Source: Avena insularis
Lineage: Eukaryota; Streptophyta; Magnoliopsida; Poales; Poaceae
Reading direction: 5' to 3'
Assembly (NCBI GenBank): GCA_023614405.1
Contig: CM042697.1
Location: forward strand, 190,587,189-190,651,188
DNA: 64,000 nt
Both the position numbers and the translations under genes were made by a program. Below the pieces are notes generated by a model. It was not told where the DNA came from. It made no database searches and saw only the letters and a program-made list of their open reading frames with translations. Positions 48,474 through 60,374 of this stretch are shown here, in pieces (positions within the stretch are counted from its first letter, which is position 1; each line of letters begins with the position of its first letter).

Positions 48474-49095
48474 ATGGGAGAAGTCAGGACTGAGTATGCG
48501 ACAATGGAGTCACCAAGGCCCTTTGCAAGAAAGTGGCACAGCTTTCACAGTCATTGGGATTGCCACTGCCCATGTTCAAGGGAAGAAGGCTGTACACCTA
48601 TGGATATGGCGATGATGCATGGGAGATCACCACTTTCATCTTCAGGGATGCCGCCTTGCCAAACCCTGTGCATCTGATCTACACCAAGACATACTGCAAC
48701 TGGGGACTTGGAATAAACTTGGCCCTGCATGAAGCCCTGTCACGCCAGTGCCATCTTGTCCGACACCTGCTGCCAGAAGACTCACCCTACCGTGACTACG
48801 AAAGGCGTGATGAGGATGGGAACGTTGTGGTTACCCCGGGCGACAGCAACAACATGCCGCCCCATCGGAGGCACATAGAAGATATGGAAAGGGAGAATGG
48901 AGCTCTAGCTGAGAAAGTGATGATGGTAAAGGAGATAGCAGATTTTGCTAGAAACGGTATGGTGGTCCAGGGACAGGAGATAGACACCTTGCATGAAGCT
49001 GTGGATGTTCTGAAGAATGCCCTGATAGGCAGAGATGCGACCATACCACAGTTTAATGGGACCGTGCAGGAAAACAATCAGACCATACAACAGCT
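48474..49095 (+). pseudogene. Upstream ORF (pre-gag), Gypsy copy 1, truncated
   Basis: Same protein as the intact ORF at 56301-57299. ATG at 48474 reads MGEVRTEYATMESPRPFAR; a one-base loss near 48533 shifts the frame. The next frame continues QSLGLPLPMFKGRRLYTYGYG down to NNQTIQQL. There a deletion joins it out of frame to the middle of gag (TYWRDQP...), so the coiled-coil end and the acidic tail are missing. Product unknown. Confidence 0.85.
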
Positions 49096-50184
49096 CACCT
49101 ACTGGAGGGACCAGCCGCTTCGTGGTGGGACACTTTTCAGATCACCCACCCTCTGGACACTGTGACTTGGGCAATGTTTGAGGAAGGTTTTAGGACCAAC
49201 CACGTATCTTCAGGAGTTCTGAGCCTAAAAAGGAAGGAGTTTCGCAACTTGCGCCAAACCAACCGCACCGTGGCTAAGTATATTGAGGAGTTCAACAACA
49301 TGTCTCGTTATGCACCTGAGGATGTTGACACTGATGCCAAAAGGAGGGAGAGGTTCCTGGATGGCCTCAGTGATGAGCTTTTAGTGCAGCTGCTGGTGGT
49401 TTATTGTCCCACATTCCAGGAGCTTATGGACAAGGCCAGGATCTTGGAAGGGAAGCACAAGCAGGTGGAAAACCGCAAGAGAAAGAGCAGCAATCACCAC
49501 TCTGGTTCTCACCACAAGTCTCGCACTTACTATGATGGATACTCCAAGCATGGGGGAAGTGACCATGGGCACCATGGAAGCCATGACCGCCACAACCATG
49601 GAGGCGATGGACATCGCCGTGATAGCCACAAGGGCAACCACCACAGCCACAAGGGAGGACACACTCACCATTCTAGAGGACACAGTGGACATGACCGCAA
49701 CCGTGACCGCAGCTTTGTGAAGAAGGGCCTGAGTGAGGTGACATGCTTCAAGTGTGGCCAGAAGGGACATTATGCAGACAACTGTCCAGAGAAGAAGGGA
49801 CTAAAGCCAGGCAACAACCAGAAGGCCATAGTTAACCACATGAATGTGGAGGAGATCCCAGATGAGACTGATCTTGTGGTTGGTAAGTTTCCAATCAACA
49901 CTCACCCTGCACTTATACTTTTCGATACTGGTGCATCGCATTCATTCATATCAAGGGCATTTGTGGATAAGTATAATTTACCTACGGAGTCTCTAAAAGG
50001 GTCTATTAGAGTAAGCTCACCTGGAGGGGATATGATAGCTAGCCCGGGATGCCGCAACTTAACTGTGAGGATTGGAGTACACAATTTCATTGCACATCTG
50101 GTAGTTTTGGAGTCACAAGGTTTAGATGTAATTCTGGGTATGGATTGGATGTCTATGCATGGGGGACACATAGATTGTGCATGA
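49096..50184 (+). pseudogene. gag-pol: Gypsy gag and protease, copy 1 (5' truncated)
   Basis: Gag resumes after the deletion and is readable from about 49162: EEGFRTNHVSSGVLSLKR, YAPEDVDTDAKRRERF. A long histidine-rich spacer (about 49490-49710) precedes the zinc knuckle [14 protein letters not shown] (49744-49785). The protease motif [13 protein letters not shown] lies at about 49915-49955. The frame stops at a TGA at 50182-50184, where copy 2 has a longer sequence (small indel). About 280 N-terminal codons of gag equivalent and the spacer are lost. Confidence 0.92.
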
Positions 50185-51270
50185 AGCGCTTTGCCAAGAC
50201 CTGATGGTAAGAGGATTAGGTTCAAGTCGGTTGTGCGACCGGGAAGGTGTAAGCTGAATTCTCTTAAGGGGGTTAGCATGGATACTATGCCTGTGATTAA
50301 GGATTACCCCGACGTGTTTTCGGAAGAGCTTCCAGGTATGCCACCTGACAGAGATGTGGAGTTTCTCATTGATCTGATGCCGGGAACAGGACCAATAGCC
50401 AAGAGACCATATAAGATGGATGTGGATGAGCTGAAGGAATTGAAGAAACAGCTAAAGGAGCAGTTGGACAAGGGATTCATCCAGCCTAGTTCGTCGTCTT
50501 GGGGTGCACCTGTTCTGTTTGTGGAGAAGAAAGACAACAGCAAGAGGTTAGTGGTGGACTATCGCTCACTGAATGAAGTGACCATCAAGAATAATACCCC
50601 CTGCCGAACATACATGATTTGTTTGATCAACTGGAAGGAGCTAAGGTGTTTAGCAAAATTGATCTGTGATCGGGCTATTTCCAATTGAAGGTCCGGGAGG
50701 AGGACATACCAAAAACTGCTTTCACTACTAGGTATGGTTTATATGAGTATATAGTTATCTTTTGTACTAACGAATGCTCCGGCATATTTCATGACCATGA
50801 TGAAGAAGGTATTCATGGAATACTTGGACAAGTTCGTGGTGGTGTTTATTGACGACATACTGATATATTCCAAGGATGATGCTGAACATGAGAAACATCT
50901 GCGACTGATTATGGAGAAGCTGAGGGAACACAAGCTATATGCCAAATTCAGCAAGTGTGAATTATGGCTTAACACTGTTGGATTTCTTGGACATGTGATG
51001 TCAGGAGAAGGAGTCGCTGTTGATCCAAGCAAGGTGACTGCAGTAACTGAGTGGGAAGCACCCAAGAATGTGGGTGATATTCGTAGCTTTTTGGGACTTG
51101 CTGGATATTACAGGAGGTTCATTGAAAATTTCTCCAAGATTGCTAAGCCGATGACAGAACTTCTGAAGAAGGAGAGGAAGTTTGAGTGGACGGATGCGTG
51201 TGAAGCCAGCTTTCAGGAACTGAAGCGTCGACTAGTGACCGCACCTGTTCTGTGTCTACCAGATCTTTAG
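50185..51270 (+). pseudogene. pol: Gypsy reverse transcriptase, copy 1
   Basis: Begins in the linker before RT ([21 protein letters not shown]), then [15 protein letters not shown] and [17 protein letters not shown] one-base loss at about 50600 shifts the frame, and a TGA replaces the Arg of the DLRSGYFQ motif. A two-base loss near 50758 restores the original frame. The catalytic [11 protein letters not shown] follows at about 50850-50880, then [17 protein letters not shown] and the RNase H connection. It ends with a TAG at 51268-51270, which is also present in copy 2. Confidence 0.92.
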
Positions 51271-53219
51271 AAGGATTTCCAAGTGTACTGTGATAATTCT
51301 CGACAGGTACTTGGGAGTGTGCTGATGCAAGATGGGAGAGTGGTGTCATATGCCTCGCGGCAACTTAAACACCATGAGAGGATTTATCCCATGCATGACT
51401 TGGAATTAGCATCGATTGTGCATGCGCTCAAAGTATGGAGGAACTACCTAATGGGGAAACACTGTGATGTGTACACCGACCACAAGAGCCTGAAATACAT
51501 ATTTACACGGAAGGAACTGAACATGAGGCAAAGGAGATGGTTGGAACTTATTAAGGATTATGATATGAATCTGCAATACCACCCAGGAAAAGCCAATGTA
51601 GTAGCAGATGCTTTGAGACGGAAGGTCTATGCCAATGGATTGACTGTTGGGGAATTGCCCGAGGATTTGTGCAAGCAATTCAAGGACCTTAGACTGGAGG
51701 TAGTGTCTGAAGGATATTTGGCAGCAATGGAAGTCCAACCAACGCTACAGGACATGATCAGGAAGGCTCAGGTAGGAGACAAGGAAATAGAGGAGATAAA
51801 GGAAAAGATGAAGGAAAATCGAGAAAAGGATATTCGCGAGGATGAGCATGGTACCTTGTGGTATGGAGATCGTTTGTGTGTACCCAGCGACCCGGAGATA
51901 AGGAAGCTGATTCTGCAGGAAGCTCATGACTCGCTATACTCCATACATCCAGGCAATACAAAGATGTATATGGATTTGAAAGGCAGGTTTTGGTGGAACA
52001 ACATGAAGGGATACATCGCCAAGCATATTACCCTATGTGATGTATGTAGCCGAGTGAAGGCGGAACACCAGAAGCCAGCAGGACTACTACAACCATTGCC
52101 CGTGCGGGATTGGAAGTGGGATAGAGTGGGAATGGATTTTATCACAGGACTGCCCAGGACCAGGTCAGGATACGACTCCATTTGGGTAGTGGTCGACCAT
52201 TTGACAAAGGTAGCCACTTTATACCAGTGAAGATGACCTACACGAGTGCAAAGTTGGCCAAGATTTATATGGACAGAATTGTGTGCCTATATGGAGTTCC
52301 TAAGAGCATTGTATCAGATAGAGGCACCCAATTTACCTCACACTTTTGGCGCCAGCTGCACGAGTCACTGGGGACTAGGTTGGAGTTTAGCACAACATTT
52401 CACCCCCAGACTGATGGACAGACCGAGAGGGTAAATCAGATTTTGGAGGATATGCTGAGAGGTTGCGCTTTGGCTCATGGTTCTAGTTGGGATGAGAATT
52501 TGCCGTATGCTGAGTTTTCCTACAACAACAGCTATCAAACCAGCATCAAGACGTCACCGTTCGATGTGCTATACGGGAAACGGTGTCGGACACCATTGCT
52601 ATGGGATGGAGTAGGAGAACGTCAGCTGTTTGGACCTGATTTGATCAAGGACGCTGAGGAGAAGGTCGCCTTGATTAGGGACAGGCTGAAGGTAGCACAA
52701 TCAAGGCAGAAGAGCTACGCTGACGCCAAGCGCAAGGAAGTGGTGTATGAGGTAGGTGATAGAGCATACCTCAGAGTGTCGCCACTGCGTGGAATTAAGA
52801 GGTTTGGAATCAAGGGTAAGTTGGCACCTCGGTTTATTGGACCATATCGGGTCTTAGCACGCAAAGGAGAGGTTGCTTATCAATTGGAGTTGCCAGAGGC
52901 TCTTGCCGCTGTCCACAATGTTTTCCACGTGTCCCAGTTGAAGAAGTGCCATCCGGAGATGGTGGATACACCATTGAGAGACACTGTGCCACTAGAGGAG
53001 GTTCAGCTTGAGAATGACTTGACCTATGAGGAGAAAACGGTCAAGATACTGGAGACAGCGGAGAGGATTACCCGTACCAAGACGATCAGGTTTTGCAAGG
53101 TGCAATGGAGCCACCACACCGAAGAGGAAGCCACTTGGGAGCGTGAGGATGACCTCCGAGAGGACTACCCGCACCTATTTGCTAGCCACGCCGAATCTCG
53201 GGGACGAGATTCATCTTAA
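51271..53219 (+). pseudogene. pol: Gypsy RNase H and integrase with chromodomain, copy 1
   Basis: In the RT frame after the TAG: RNase H with [20 protein letters not shown] and [11 protein letters not shown], ending near ADALRRKV. The integrase zinc-binding region has the HPG and CDVC elements (51935-52050), then MDFITGLP with the first catalytic Asp. A missing base at about 52216 moves the frame (shared with copy 2). In the new frame the core reads IVSDRGTQFTSHFW and FHPQTDGQTERVNQILED, keeping the other two acidic residues. The rest runs open to 53219 through GPYRVLARKGEVAYQLELP and a chromodomain-like end (WSHHTEEEATWERE). Confidence 0.93.
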
Positions 53220-53228
53220 GGGGGTTAG
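53218..53228 (+). promoter_or_regulatory. Polypurine tract, Gypsy copy 1
   Basis: AAGGGGGTTAG just upstream of LTR 2; the pol stop codon overlaps its start. Confidence 0.8.
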
Positions 53229-53231
53229 TCT

Positions 53232-56132
53232 TGTCACATCCCAAATTTTAGATTTGGTACTGCATAACATTCATGGCATTGCATCATGATCATCCTTGCA
53301 AAATTTCGGTTTGAAAAGGTTTTGACAAAACAAACCACTTGCATTTGCATTTTGACACCTACACATGAACGCTTGGTTTTTCCATGCTACTATGAAAAAA
53401 CTATATTTTGGTGGTATGGAGGGCACAGTTGCATAGAGGGTTCCGCCACGAACCCGTAGCACTTTGAATCGCCCGAATCGGAGCCTTGTAGCAAAAGATA
53501 TTGCAATCTGAAATTTGACAAGAATCTGGACAGTTCAGATATATTCAGATAAGAATTTCGTCAGGAAAAAGAAAAGAAAAGAAAAACAAAAAAAAGAGAC
53601 AAAAGAAGGCAGCCAGCCTGGCTGCCCAGCTGGCCCAGCAGCTGCCAGGCCACGCTGTCAAGACGGAGCTGTGCATGGACGCCGAGGCCGACTTGGCCGT
53701 GACCACCGACCCCGCGCGCCGCCCGCGACCCCCCCTCTTATACCCCTAACCCTCCTCTCCTAAACCCCCCGAATATCTCCACCTTCCCCACGCGTCGCCC
53801 GCCACCCGCCGACATCGCCGGCCACCACGACCGCCTCTCCGCCGCAGGCCCCGACGCCACCCGATGTCAAGACGTGCCGCTGACGCCGCCCGAAGCTCCA
53901 GCCGCGCGCCGACCCGTGCTCGCCGACCGCCACTGCCGCCAAGAAAAGCTCCGCCGCCATGCCATCGACCCCGTACGCCGCCCAGCCGCCGCCAGGTCTC
54001 GCCGGAGCCGCCGCCTCGACGCCACCCGCCGCCGCCGGTGAGCTCTCCCCCTCGCATGCCTCCCCTGCCCTTTGATTCCGATCCAACGGTCCAGATGGAC
54101 CGTGTAAAATTCAACCCTGGCAGTTGACCAGTCAGCCGCCACGTCAGCTGCCACGCAGGCGTAGTCAACAGTCAACTTTGACTATATGTTTTTAATTCGA
54201 TTTAAATTGGCAGAAAATAACTAAAACTTGTAAAATTCATATATTTAGATCTACTGGGCCAAAAATTGCAAATAAAATATGTATGGATTCAGTGTCTCAC
54301 GTAGAATATTTCCGTACGGTTTCTTTAGGCTTTTACAGCAAGGTTTTGTCTCAGTTAATTAAATGAGTTAATGCTCTTTTTAGAGTAATAAATTCATAGA
54401 ATAAGTTCTGTAACTCCAAAAATTACAAATAAGGTGTCCCTGGATTCAGTAGAACAAAAGTAATCCTTTAGTGAATTAAAATGTTAGGCTTATAGTACTG
54501 GTTTTGGCAGAACCTATGCAAAGGCTTTCTGGAGTATTTTAATTACCCAGGGCTTTATACAAAACCTTTTTGAGAAATTCCAATTGGTACTGACTCTATC
54601 TTGAGTTGCCTACACAGTGGAAATGTTTCAAGATTTTACAAACAGTATGTTAGCAGTGGCTAATTATTTAGTTTCTAGCTCTATTATTTGAGCATTATAA
54701 ATTGCATGTCGTGTTTTCTTTGCACTTAAAATAATTTCCATGCATGCATACAGTAGGTATACTAAATAAGATTATGTGATGCTACTGTAGTATTATTCAA
54801 CTTGTCATGCATGCATCTTGCATCGTCATTGTTTGTATATGATTGTGGATGGTTTGTTTATGTGATTGCAATTGTATCGTGTAGATTGTGACGAGTGCAA
54901 CGCTTGCTCGTGTGTAGATTGTTCATCCGACCGCTACAGCAAAGGCAAGTAGATGCTACTTTGTTCATGATGTTGTCCTACTATTTTTAATACATTGTCG
55001 TGTATTTTGTAGATGCATGTGTAGGATAATACTATCGCTATGCTATGTCTTATTATGTGGTAGGGCTTTCCTATAGATGAGCCACCGTTGGTAGATGTGC
55101 TTAGCCATGCTATGATGAACAAGGGCTGGGTTACATCACTGAAAGTTGTTTCTAAATATGTTGGTTTGCGAAAACTAAAAACAACTTAATCAACGAATCT
55201 CCTGGGTGTGATGGGATTGATAATTTTTGGTGGTATCATTGCGGAAAGGCACCCAGGTATCAAGAGAAAATGATTGGCTTCTTTATTTTGTAGCTTACGT
55301 GTACAACCATGTGCCAATAATGGAATAGGCGGTTGGTTGGACTCAGTAGGTTGTGGTAACTCGAACCCATGTATCCAGAGATGTAGAATTTAGGTAGGTT
55401 GGACCGGTGTGTTTCGGGTTTGGGGAGATACTTCCCGAACGGTCCCTTCTTGGACTTCTCCCTATCATCACCCAATATGAGAGTGGTGGTACGAGCTCGG
55501 CTGGCCAAGTCACATGGGTAAAGTGTACTAACCCCTGCAGGGTGTATAAACTAGTCGATTAGCCATGTCCCCGGTTATGGACATTTGAGTTGCTTGATAT
55601 TGATTCCATGACATGTTTCTCGCTCATTCTAATTTCATAATTACTTAATTGTGATCTTTTCAAAGAAAATCAAAAACTGTTTGTGAAAGTAGGACAAAGG
55701 TATTTGAAAATGCAAGCTAGCCACAGCTCCACTTGCCAATTACGCATGTAGATGTTAGCACTATTGTCTCCTTTAATAGCTCTACTTGCCATACATTCCA
55801 TGTATTGACCCTTCAGGGATGCTACATTTCATGTTGCAGGATATTCCAATTCTGAGTAATCGATTTTAGGCCACGGTACTCCACTCGGCACTTGTTCACT
55901 TGTGGGCAATTTGAAGAATGGAGGATTTTCTATATTTATGTTGCTACTTGAATAATTTGAGCTAGCCTTGAGCTAAGATTTTATTGTAATAATGATACTC
56001 TGGATCTTCGTTATTATGATACATGGATATTTTTCTATGTTATTCATCTTATTCTATTGTGGGCCAATGAACCGATCCAGGGATTGGCATGTCACATAGA
56101 AGCTACGGTCTTTTCAGAACCATAGTGTTACA
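53232..56132 (+). repeat. Tandem Gypsy LTR 2 (shared middle LTR)
   Basis: From TGTCACATCCC to CATAGTGTTACA, 2901 bp. It serves as 3' LTR of copy 1 and 5' LTR of copy 2. The AT-rich half is close to LTR 1. The GC-rich block upstream of the TATA-like TTATACCCC (about 53600-53680) differs completely in sequence and length. Confidence 0.92.
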
Positions 56133-56135
56133 AGA

Positions 56136-56147
56136 TGGTATCAGAGC
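56136..56147 (+). promoter_or_regulatory. Primer binding site, Gypsy copy 2
   Basis: TGGTATCAGAGC three bases after LTR 2, as in copy 1. Confidence 0.92.
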
Positions 56148-56300
56148 CCGTGTGTCGACTTTAGGATCGTGACCTAGGTTTGGATTAGGAAGCCATAGAA
56201 TTATTAAAGCTTATATTAACTCTGTCTTTCATCTTATGTCTTTCACTCTCGTAAATTCTTACCATATGCTATTCTCACACTTTCCTCTTTTAATTGATAG

Positions 56301-57299
56301 ATGGGAGAAGTCAGGACTGAGTATGCGACAATGGAGTCACCAAGGCCCTTTGCAAGACAGTTGGCACAATTTTCGCAGTCATTGGGATTGCCACTGCCCA
56401 TGTTCAAGGGAAGAAGGCTGTACACCTATGGATATGGCGAGGATGCATGGGAGATCACCACTTTCATCTTCAGGGATGCCGCCTTGCCAAACCCTTTGCA
56501 TCTGATCTACACCAAGACATACTGCAACTGGCGACTTGGAATAAACTTGGCCCTGCATGAAGCCCTGTCACGCCAGTGCCATCTTGTCCGACACCTGCTG
56601 CCAGAAGACTCACCCTACCGTGACTACGAAAGGCGTGATGAGGATGGGAACGTTGTGGTTACCCCGGGCGACAGGAACAACATGCCGCCCCGTCGGAGGC
56701 ACATAGAAGATATGGAAAGGGAGAATGGAGCTCCAGATGAGAAAGTGATGATGGTAAAGGAGATAGAAGATTTTGCTAGAAACGGTATGGTGGTCCAGGG
56801 ACAGGAGATAGACACCTTGCATGAAGCTGTGGATGTTCTGAAGAATGCCCTGATAGGCAGAGATGCGACCATAGCACAGCTTAATGGGACCGTGCAGGAA
56901 AACAATCAGACCATACAACAGCTGCAAGGTACCGTCCAGGAAAGGGACCAGACTATTGAAGATATGGCAGCCCAGATTGCCGCTCTCCAAGCACAACTGA
57001 ATCCACCCTCTGATGATGAAAATGGAGATGATGGCAACAATGATGATGATGATGACAGTGAGAATGATGATGATGATGAGGACGAGGATGATGATGATGG
57101 AGACGATCATGGTGGAGGAGATGAAGCTGTTGCAGCCGCAGTAGAGAATGAAGAAGAAGAGGAGGATCCCGAAGAGGTGGAGTTTGAGATTTCAAGTGAT
57201 GACTCAGGAGATGTGTATACGCTGCCGCCATGGTTGGTTCGTGGACAGAAGCACCAACGCATGAGTGCGAGGACCGACCGCAACCTCTTCGTGAAGTAG
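56301..57299 (+). CDS. Upstream ORF (pre-gag) of Gypsy copy 2, coiled-coil and acidic protein
   Basis: An intact 332-residue frame between primer site and gag, in the sense of the element. The N-terminal 130 residues look globular (LPLPMFKGRRLYTYGYG, AWEITTFIFRDAALPNP, LHEALSRQCHLVRHLLPED) and match no domain I know. About residues 140-232 form a coiled-coil with a 14-residue repeat (AQLNGTVQENNQTI, then QQLQGTVQERDQTI). About residues 234-300 are almost only Asp, Glu and Asn. The end is basic (RGQKHQRMSARTDRN). There is no transmembrane segment or signal peptide. Only the second copy is whole; the first is truncated. Its coiled-coil suggests oligomerisation or binding to Gag, an inference only. 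Confidence 0.85.
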   Translation: MGEVRTEYATMESPRPFARQLAQFSQSLGLPLPMFKGRRLYTYGYGEDAWEITTFIFRDAALPNPLHLIYTKTYCNWRLGINLALHEALSRQCHLVRHLLPEDSPYRDYERRDEDGNVVVTPGDRNNMPPRRRHIEDMERENGAPDEKVMMVKEIEDFARNGMVVQGQEIDTLHEAVDVLKNALIGRDATIAQLNGTVQENNQTIQQLQGTVQERDQTIEDMAAQIAALQAQLNPPSDDENGDDGNNDDDDDSENDDDDEDEDDDDGDDHGGGDEAVAAAVENEEEEEDPEEVEFEISSDDSGDVYTLPPWLVRGQKHQRMSARTDRNLFVK

Positions 57300-57911
57300 G
57301 TAGAAGTCCACCAATTAGTCTTCGTTAGGAAAAATCGTTAGGTTTAGTCTCGATCTATGTAAAACTTAATTACTGTTAGTTTAAGAGTCTTTAGTTGCTC
57401 ATATGTGTACTCCAATATCCCAGGATTATTTGTGCGAATTTTATAGAAGATTTATGGCAAGTTTTGATCGATATCTGAGTTTTTCCCTGCGTTGCGTCAC
57501 GACACAGTATCGCATGAATTTTCATATTTTATTGGTAACTGGGAAAATTCTGAAAAAATAGGGATGGTTCGAAACTCTCTTTAGTATATTCCCAAAAATC
57601 AGCAAAAATTCCTGACGAGTTTAAGTCTGGTAGAAAAATTCATGAACACTGCTGGACTATTCTGGCAGATTTCTGTTTTCATTGTTTTGTTGTCCTTTTG
57701 TGTTCATACCTGTTGCCAACTCTTCTAAAAACTATTCAGTAGACATATAATGCTAGGATAACCCCTGGGATGTTGCTGGATCGTTTGTTTGCTGATGTGT
57801 TGCTTGCTTGAGATTGTCTATGACTGCTTTGTTGTTGTTTGATCATAATGCATGGGTAGAATTCTGTTTTTGTAATCGATTCTTTCTAAACTTACCTGTG
57901 CTGAACCGCAG
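57300..57911 (+). other. Spacer between upstream ORF and gag, possible intron
   Basis: No coding signal. Donor-like sequences lie at its left edge (AGGTAGAAGT at 57298, and TTCGTGAAGT at 57288). A pyrimidine-rich tract and CAG stand immediately before the gag ATG at 57912. The gag-only element has the same arrangement. Confidence 0.5.
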
Positions 57912-60374
57912 ATGCCTCCCCGCCGTCAACCTACTGAGCTGGAGCAGCTCATGGTGGCTTAGGCACAGTTGACCCAAGTTATGACCCAGTTCATGGAAGC
58001 TCAGAACAACAACAACAATAATGGGAACAACCAGCCTCAGGGAGATGCTCTCACTAGGTTTCTGAGGCTAAGGCCAGCAAAGTTCTCAACTGCAGTGGAA
58101 CCAATGGTTGCTCTCGACTGGTTGCGTTCAGTCAATAAGGATCTAGTAACTGTTGGGTGCACAGATGCTGAGAAGGTGAGATTTGCCGCTCACCTACTGG
58201 AGGGACCAGCCGCTTCATGGTGGGACACTTTTCAGATCACCCACCCTCTGAACACCGTGACTTGGGCAATGTTTGAGGAAGGTTTTAGGACCAACCACGT
58301 ATCTTCAGGAGTTCTGAGCCTAAAAAGGAATGAGTTTCGCAACTTGCGCCAAACCAACCGCACCATGGCTGAGTATATTGAGGAGTTCAACAACCTGTCT
58401 CGTTATGCACCTGAGGATCTTGACACTGATGCCAAAAGGAGGGAGAGGTTCCTGGATGGCCTCAGTGATGAGATTTTAGTGCAGCTGCTGGTGATTTATT
58501 GTCCCACATTCCAGGAGCTTATGGACAAGGCCAGTATCTTGGAAGGGAAGCACAAGCAGGTGGAAAACCGCAAGAGAAAGAGCAGCAATCACCACTCTGG
58601 TTCTCACCACAAGTCTCGCACTTCCTATGATGGATAATCCAAACATGGGGGAAGTGACCATGTGCACCATGGAAGCCATGACCGCCACAACCATGGAGGC
58701 GATGGACATCGCCGTGATAGCCACAAGGGCAACCGCCACAACCACAAGGGAGGACACACTCACCATTCTGGAGGACACAGTGGACATGACCGCAACCGTG
58801 ACCGCACCTTTGTGAAGAAGGTCCTGAATGAGGTGACGTGCTTCAAGTGTGGCCAGAAGGGACATTATGCAGACAACTGTCCGGAGAAGAAGGGATTGAA
58901 GCCAGGCAACAACCAGAAGGCCACAGTGAACCACATGAATGTGGAGGAGATCCCAGATGAGCCTGATCTTGTGGTTGGTAAGTTTCCAATCAACACTCAC
59001 CCTGTACTTATACTTTTCGATACTGGTGCATCGCATTCATTCATATCAAGGGCCTTTGTGGATAAGTATAAGTTACCTACGGAGTCTCTAAAAGGGTCTA
59101 TTAGAGTAAGCTCACCTAGAGGAGATATGATAGCTAGCACGGGATGCCGCAACTTAACTGTGAGGATTGGAGTACACAATTTCATTGCACATCTGGTAGT
59201 TTTGGAGTCACAAGGTTTAGATGTAATTCTGGGTATGGATTGGATGTCTATGCATGGGGGACACATAGATTGTGCACAGCGAGCGCTTTCGCTCAAGACC
59301 CCAGATGATAAGAGGATTAGGTTCAAGTCGGTTGTGCGACCGGGAAGGTGTAAGCTGAATTATCTTAAGGGGGTTAGCATGGATACTGTGCCTGTGATTA
59401 AGGATTACCCCGACGTGTTTCCGGAAGAGCTGCCAGGTATGCCACCTAACGGAGATGTGGAGTTTCTCATTGATCTGATGCCGGGAACAGGACCAATAGC
59501 CAAGAGACCATATAAGATGGATGTGGATGAGCTGAAGGAATTGAAGAAACAGCTAAAGGAGCAGTTGGACAAGGGATTCATTCAGCCTAGTTCGTCGTCT
59601 TGGGGTGCACTTGTTCATTTTGTGGAGAAGAAATACAGCAGCAAGAGGTTAGTGGTGGACTATCGCTCGCTGAATGAAGTGACCATCAAGAATAAATACC
59701 CCCTGCCGAACATACATGATTTGTTTGATCAACTGGAAGGAGCTAAGGTGTTTAGCAAAATTGATCTGCGATCGGGCTATTTCCAATTGAAGATCCGGGA
59801 GGAGGACATACCAAAAACTGCTTTCACTACTAGGTATGGTTTATATGAGTATACAGTTATGTCTTTTGTACTAACGAATGATCCAGCATATTTCATGACC
59901 ATGATGAACAAGGTATTCATCGAATACTTGGACAAGTTCGTGGTGGTGTTTATTGACGACATACTGATATATTCCAAGGATGATGCTGAACATGAGAAAC
60001 ATCTGCGAATGATTATGGAGAAGCTGAGGGAACACAAGCTATATGCCAAATTCAGCAAGTGTGAATTCTGGCTTAACACTGTTGGATTTCTTGGACATGT
60101 GGTGTCAGGAGAAGGAGTCGCTGTTGATCCAAGCAAGGTGACTGCAGTAACTGAGTGGGAAGCACCCAAGAATGTGGGTGATATTCATATCTTTTTGGGA
60201 CTTGCTGGATATTACAGGAGGTTCATTGAAAATTTCTCCAAGATTGCTAAGCCGATGACAGAACTTCTGAAGAAGGAGAGGAAGTTTGAGTGGACGGATG
60301 CGTGTGAAGCCAGCTTTCAGGAACTGAAGCGTCGACTAGTGACCGCACTGCCTCGTGGTCTACCAGATCTTTAG
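57912..60374 (+). pseudogene. gag-pol: Gypsy gag-protease-RT, copy 2
   Basis: One frame from ATG 57912 (MPPRRQPTELEQLMVA) to a TAG at 60372-60374, broken only by two nonsense codons: TAG at 57960-57962 and TAA at 58635-58637 (TAC for Tyr in copy 1). Gag core (DALTRFLRLRPAKFS to RKRKSSNHHSGSHHKS) is followed by a histidine-rich spacer (58660-58800) and the knuckle [14 protein letters not shown] (58839-58880). Protease [13 protein letters not shown] lies near 59010-59050. RT has [36 protein letters not shown] and the catalytic [11 protein letters not shown] near 59950-59985. Gag and Pol share a frame, as in chromoviruses. It is the best preserved coding region of the window, but still interrupted. 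Confidence 0.94.
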
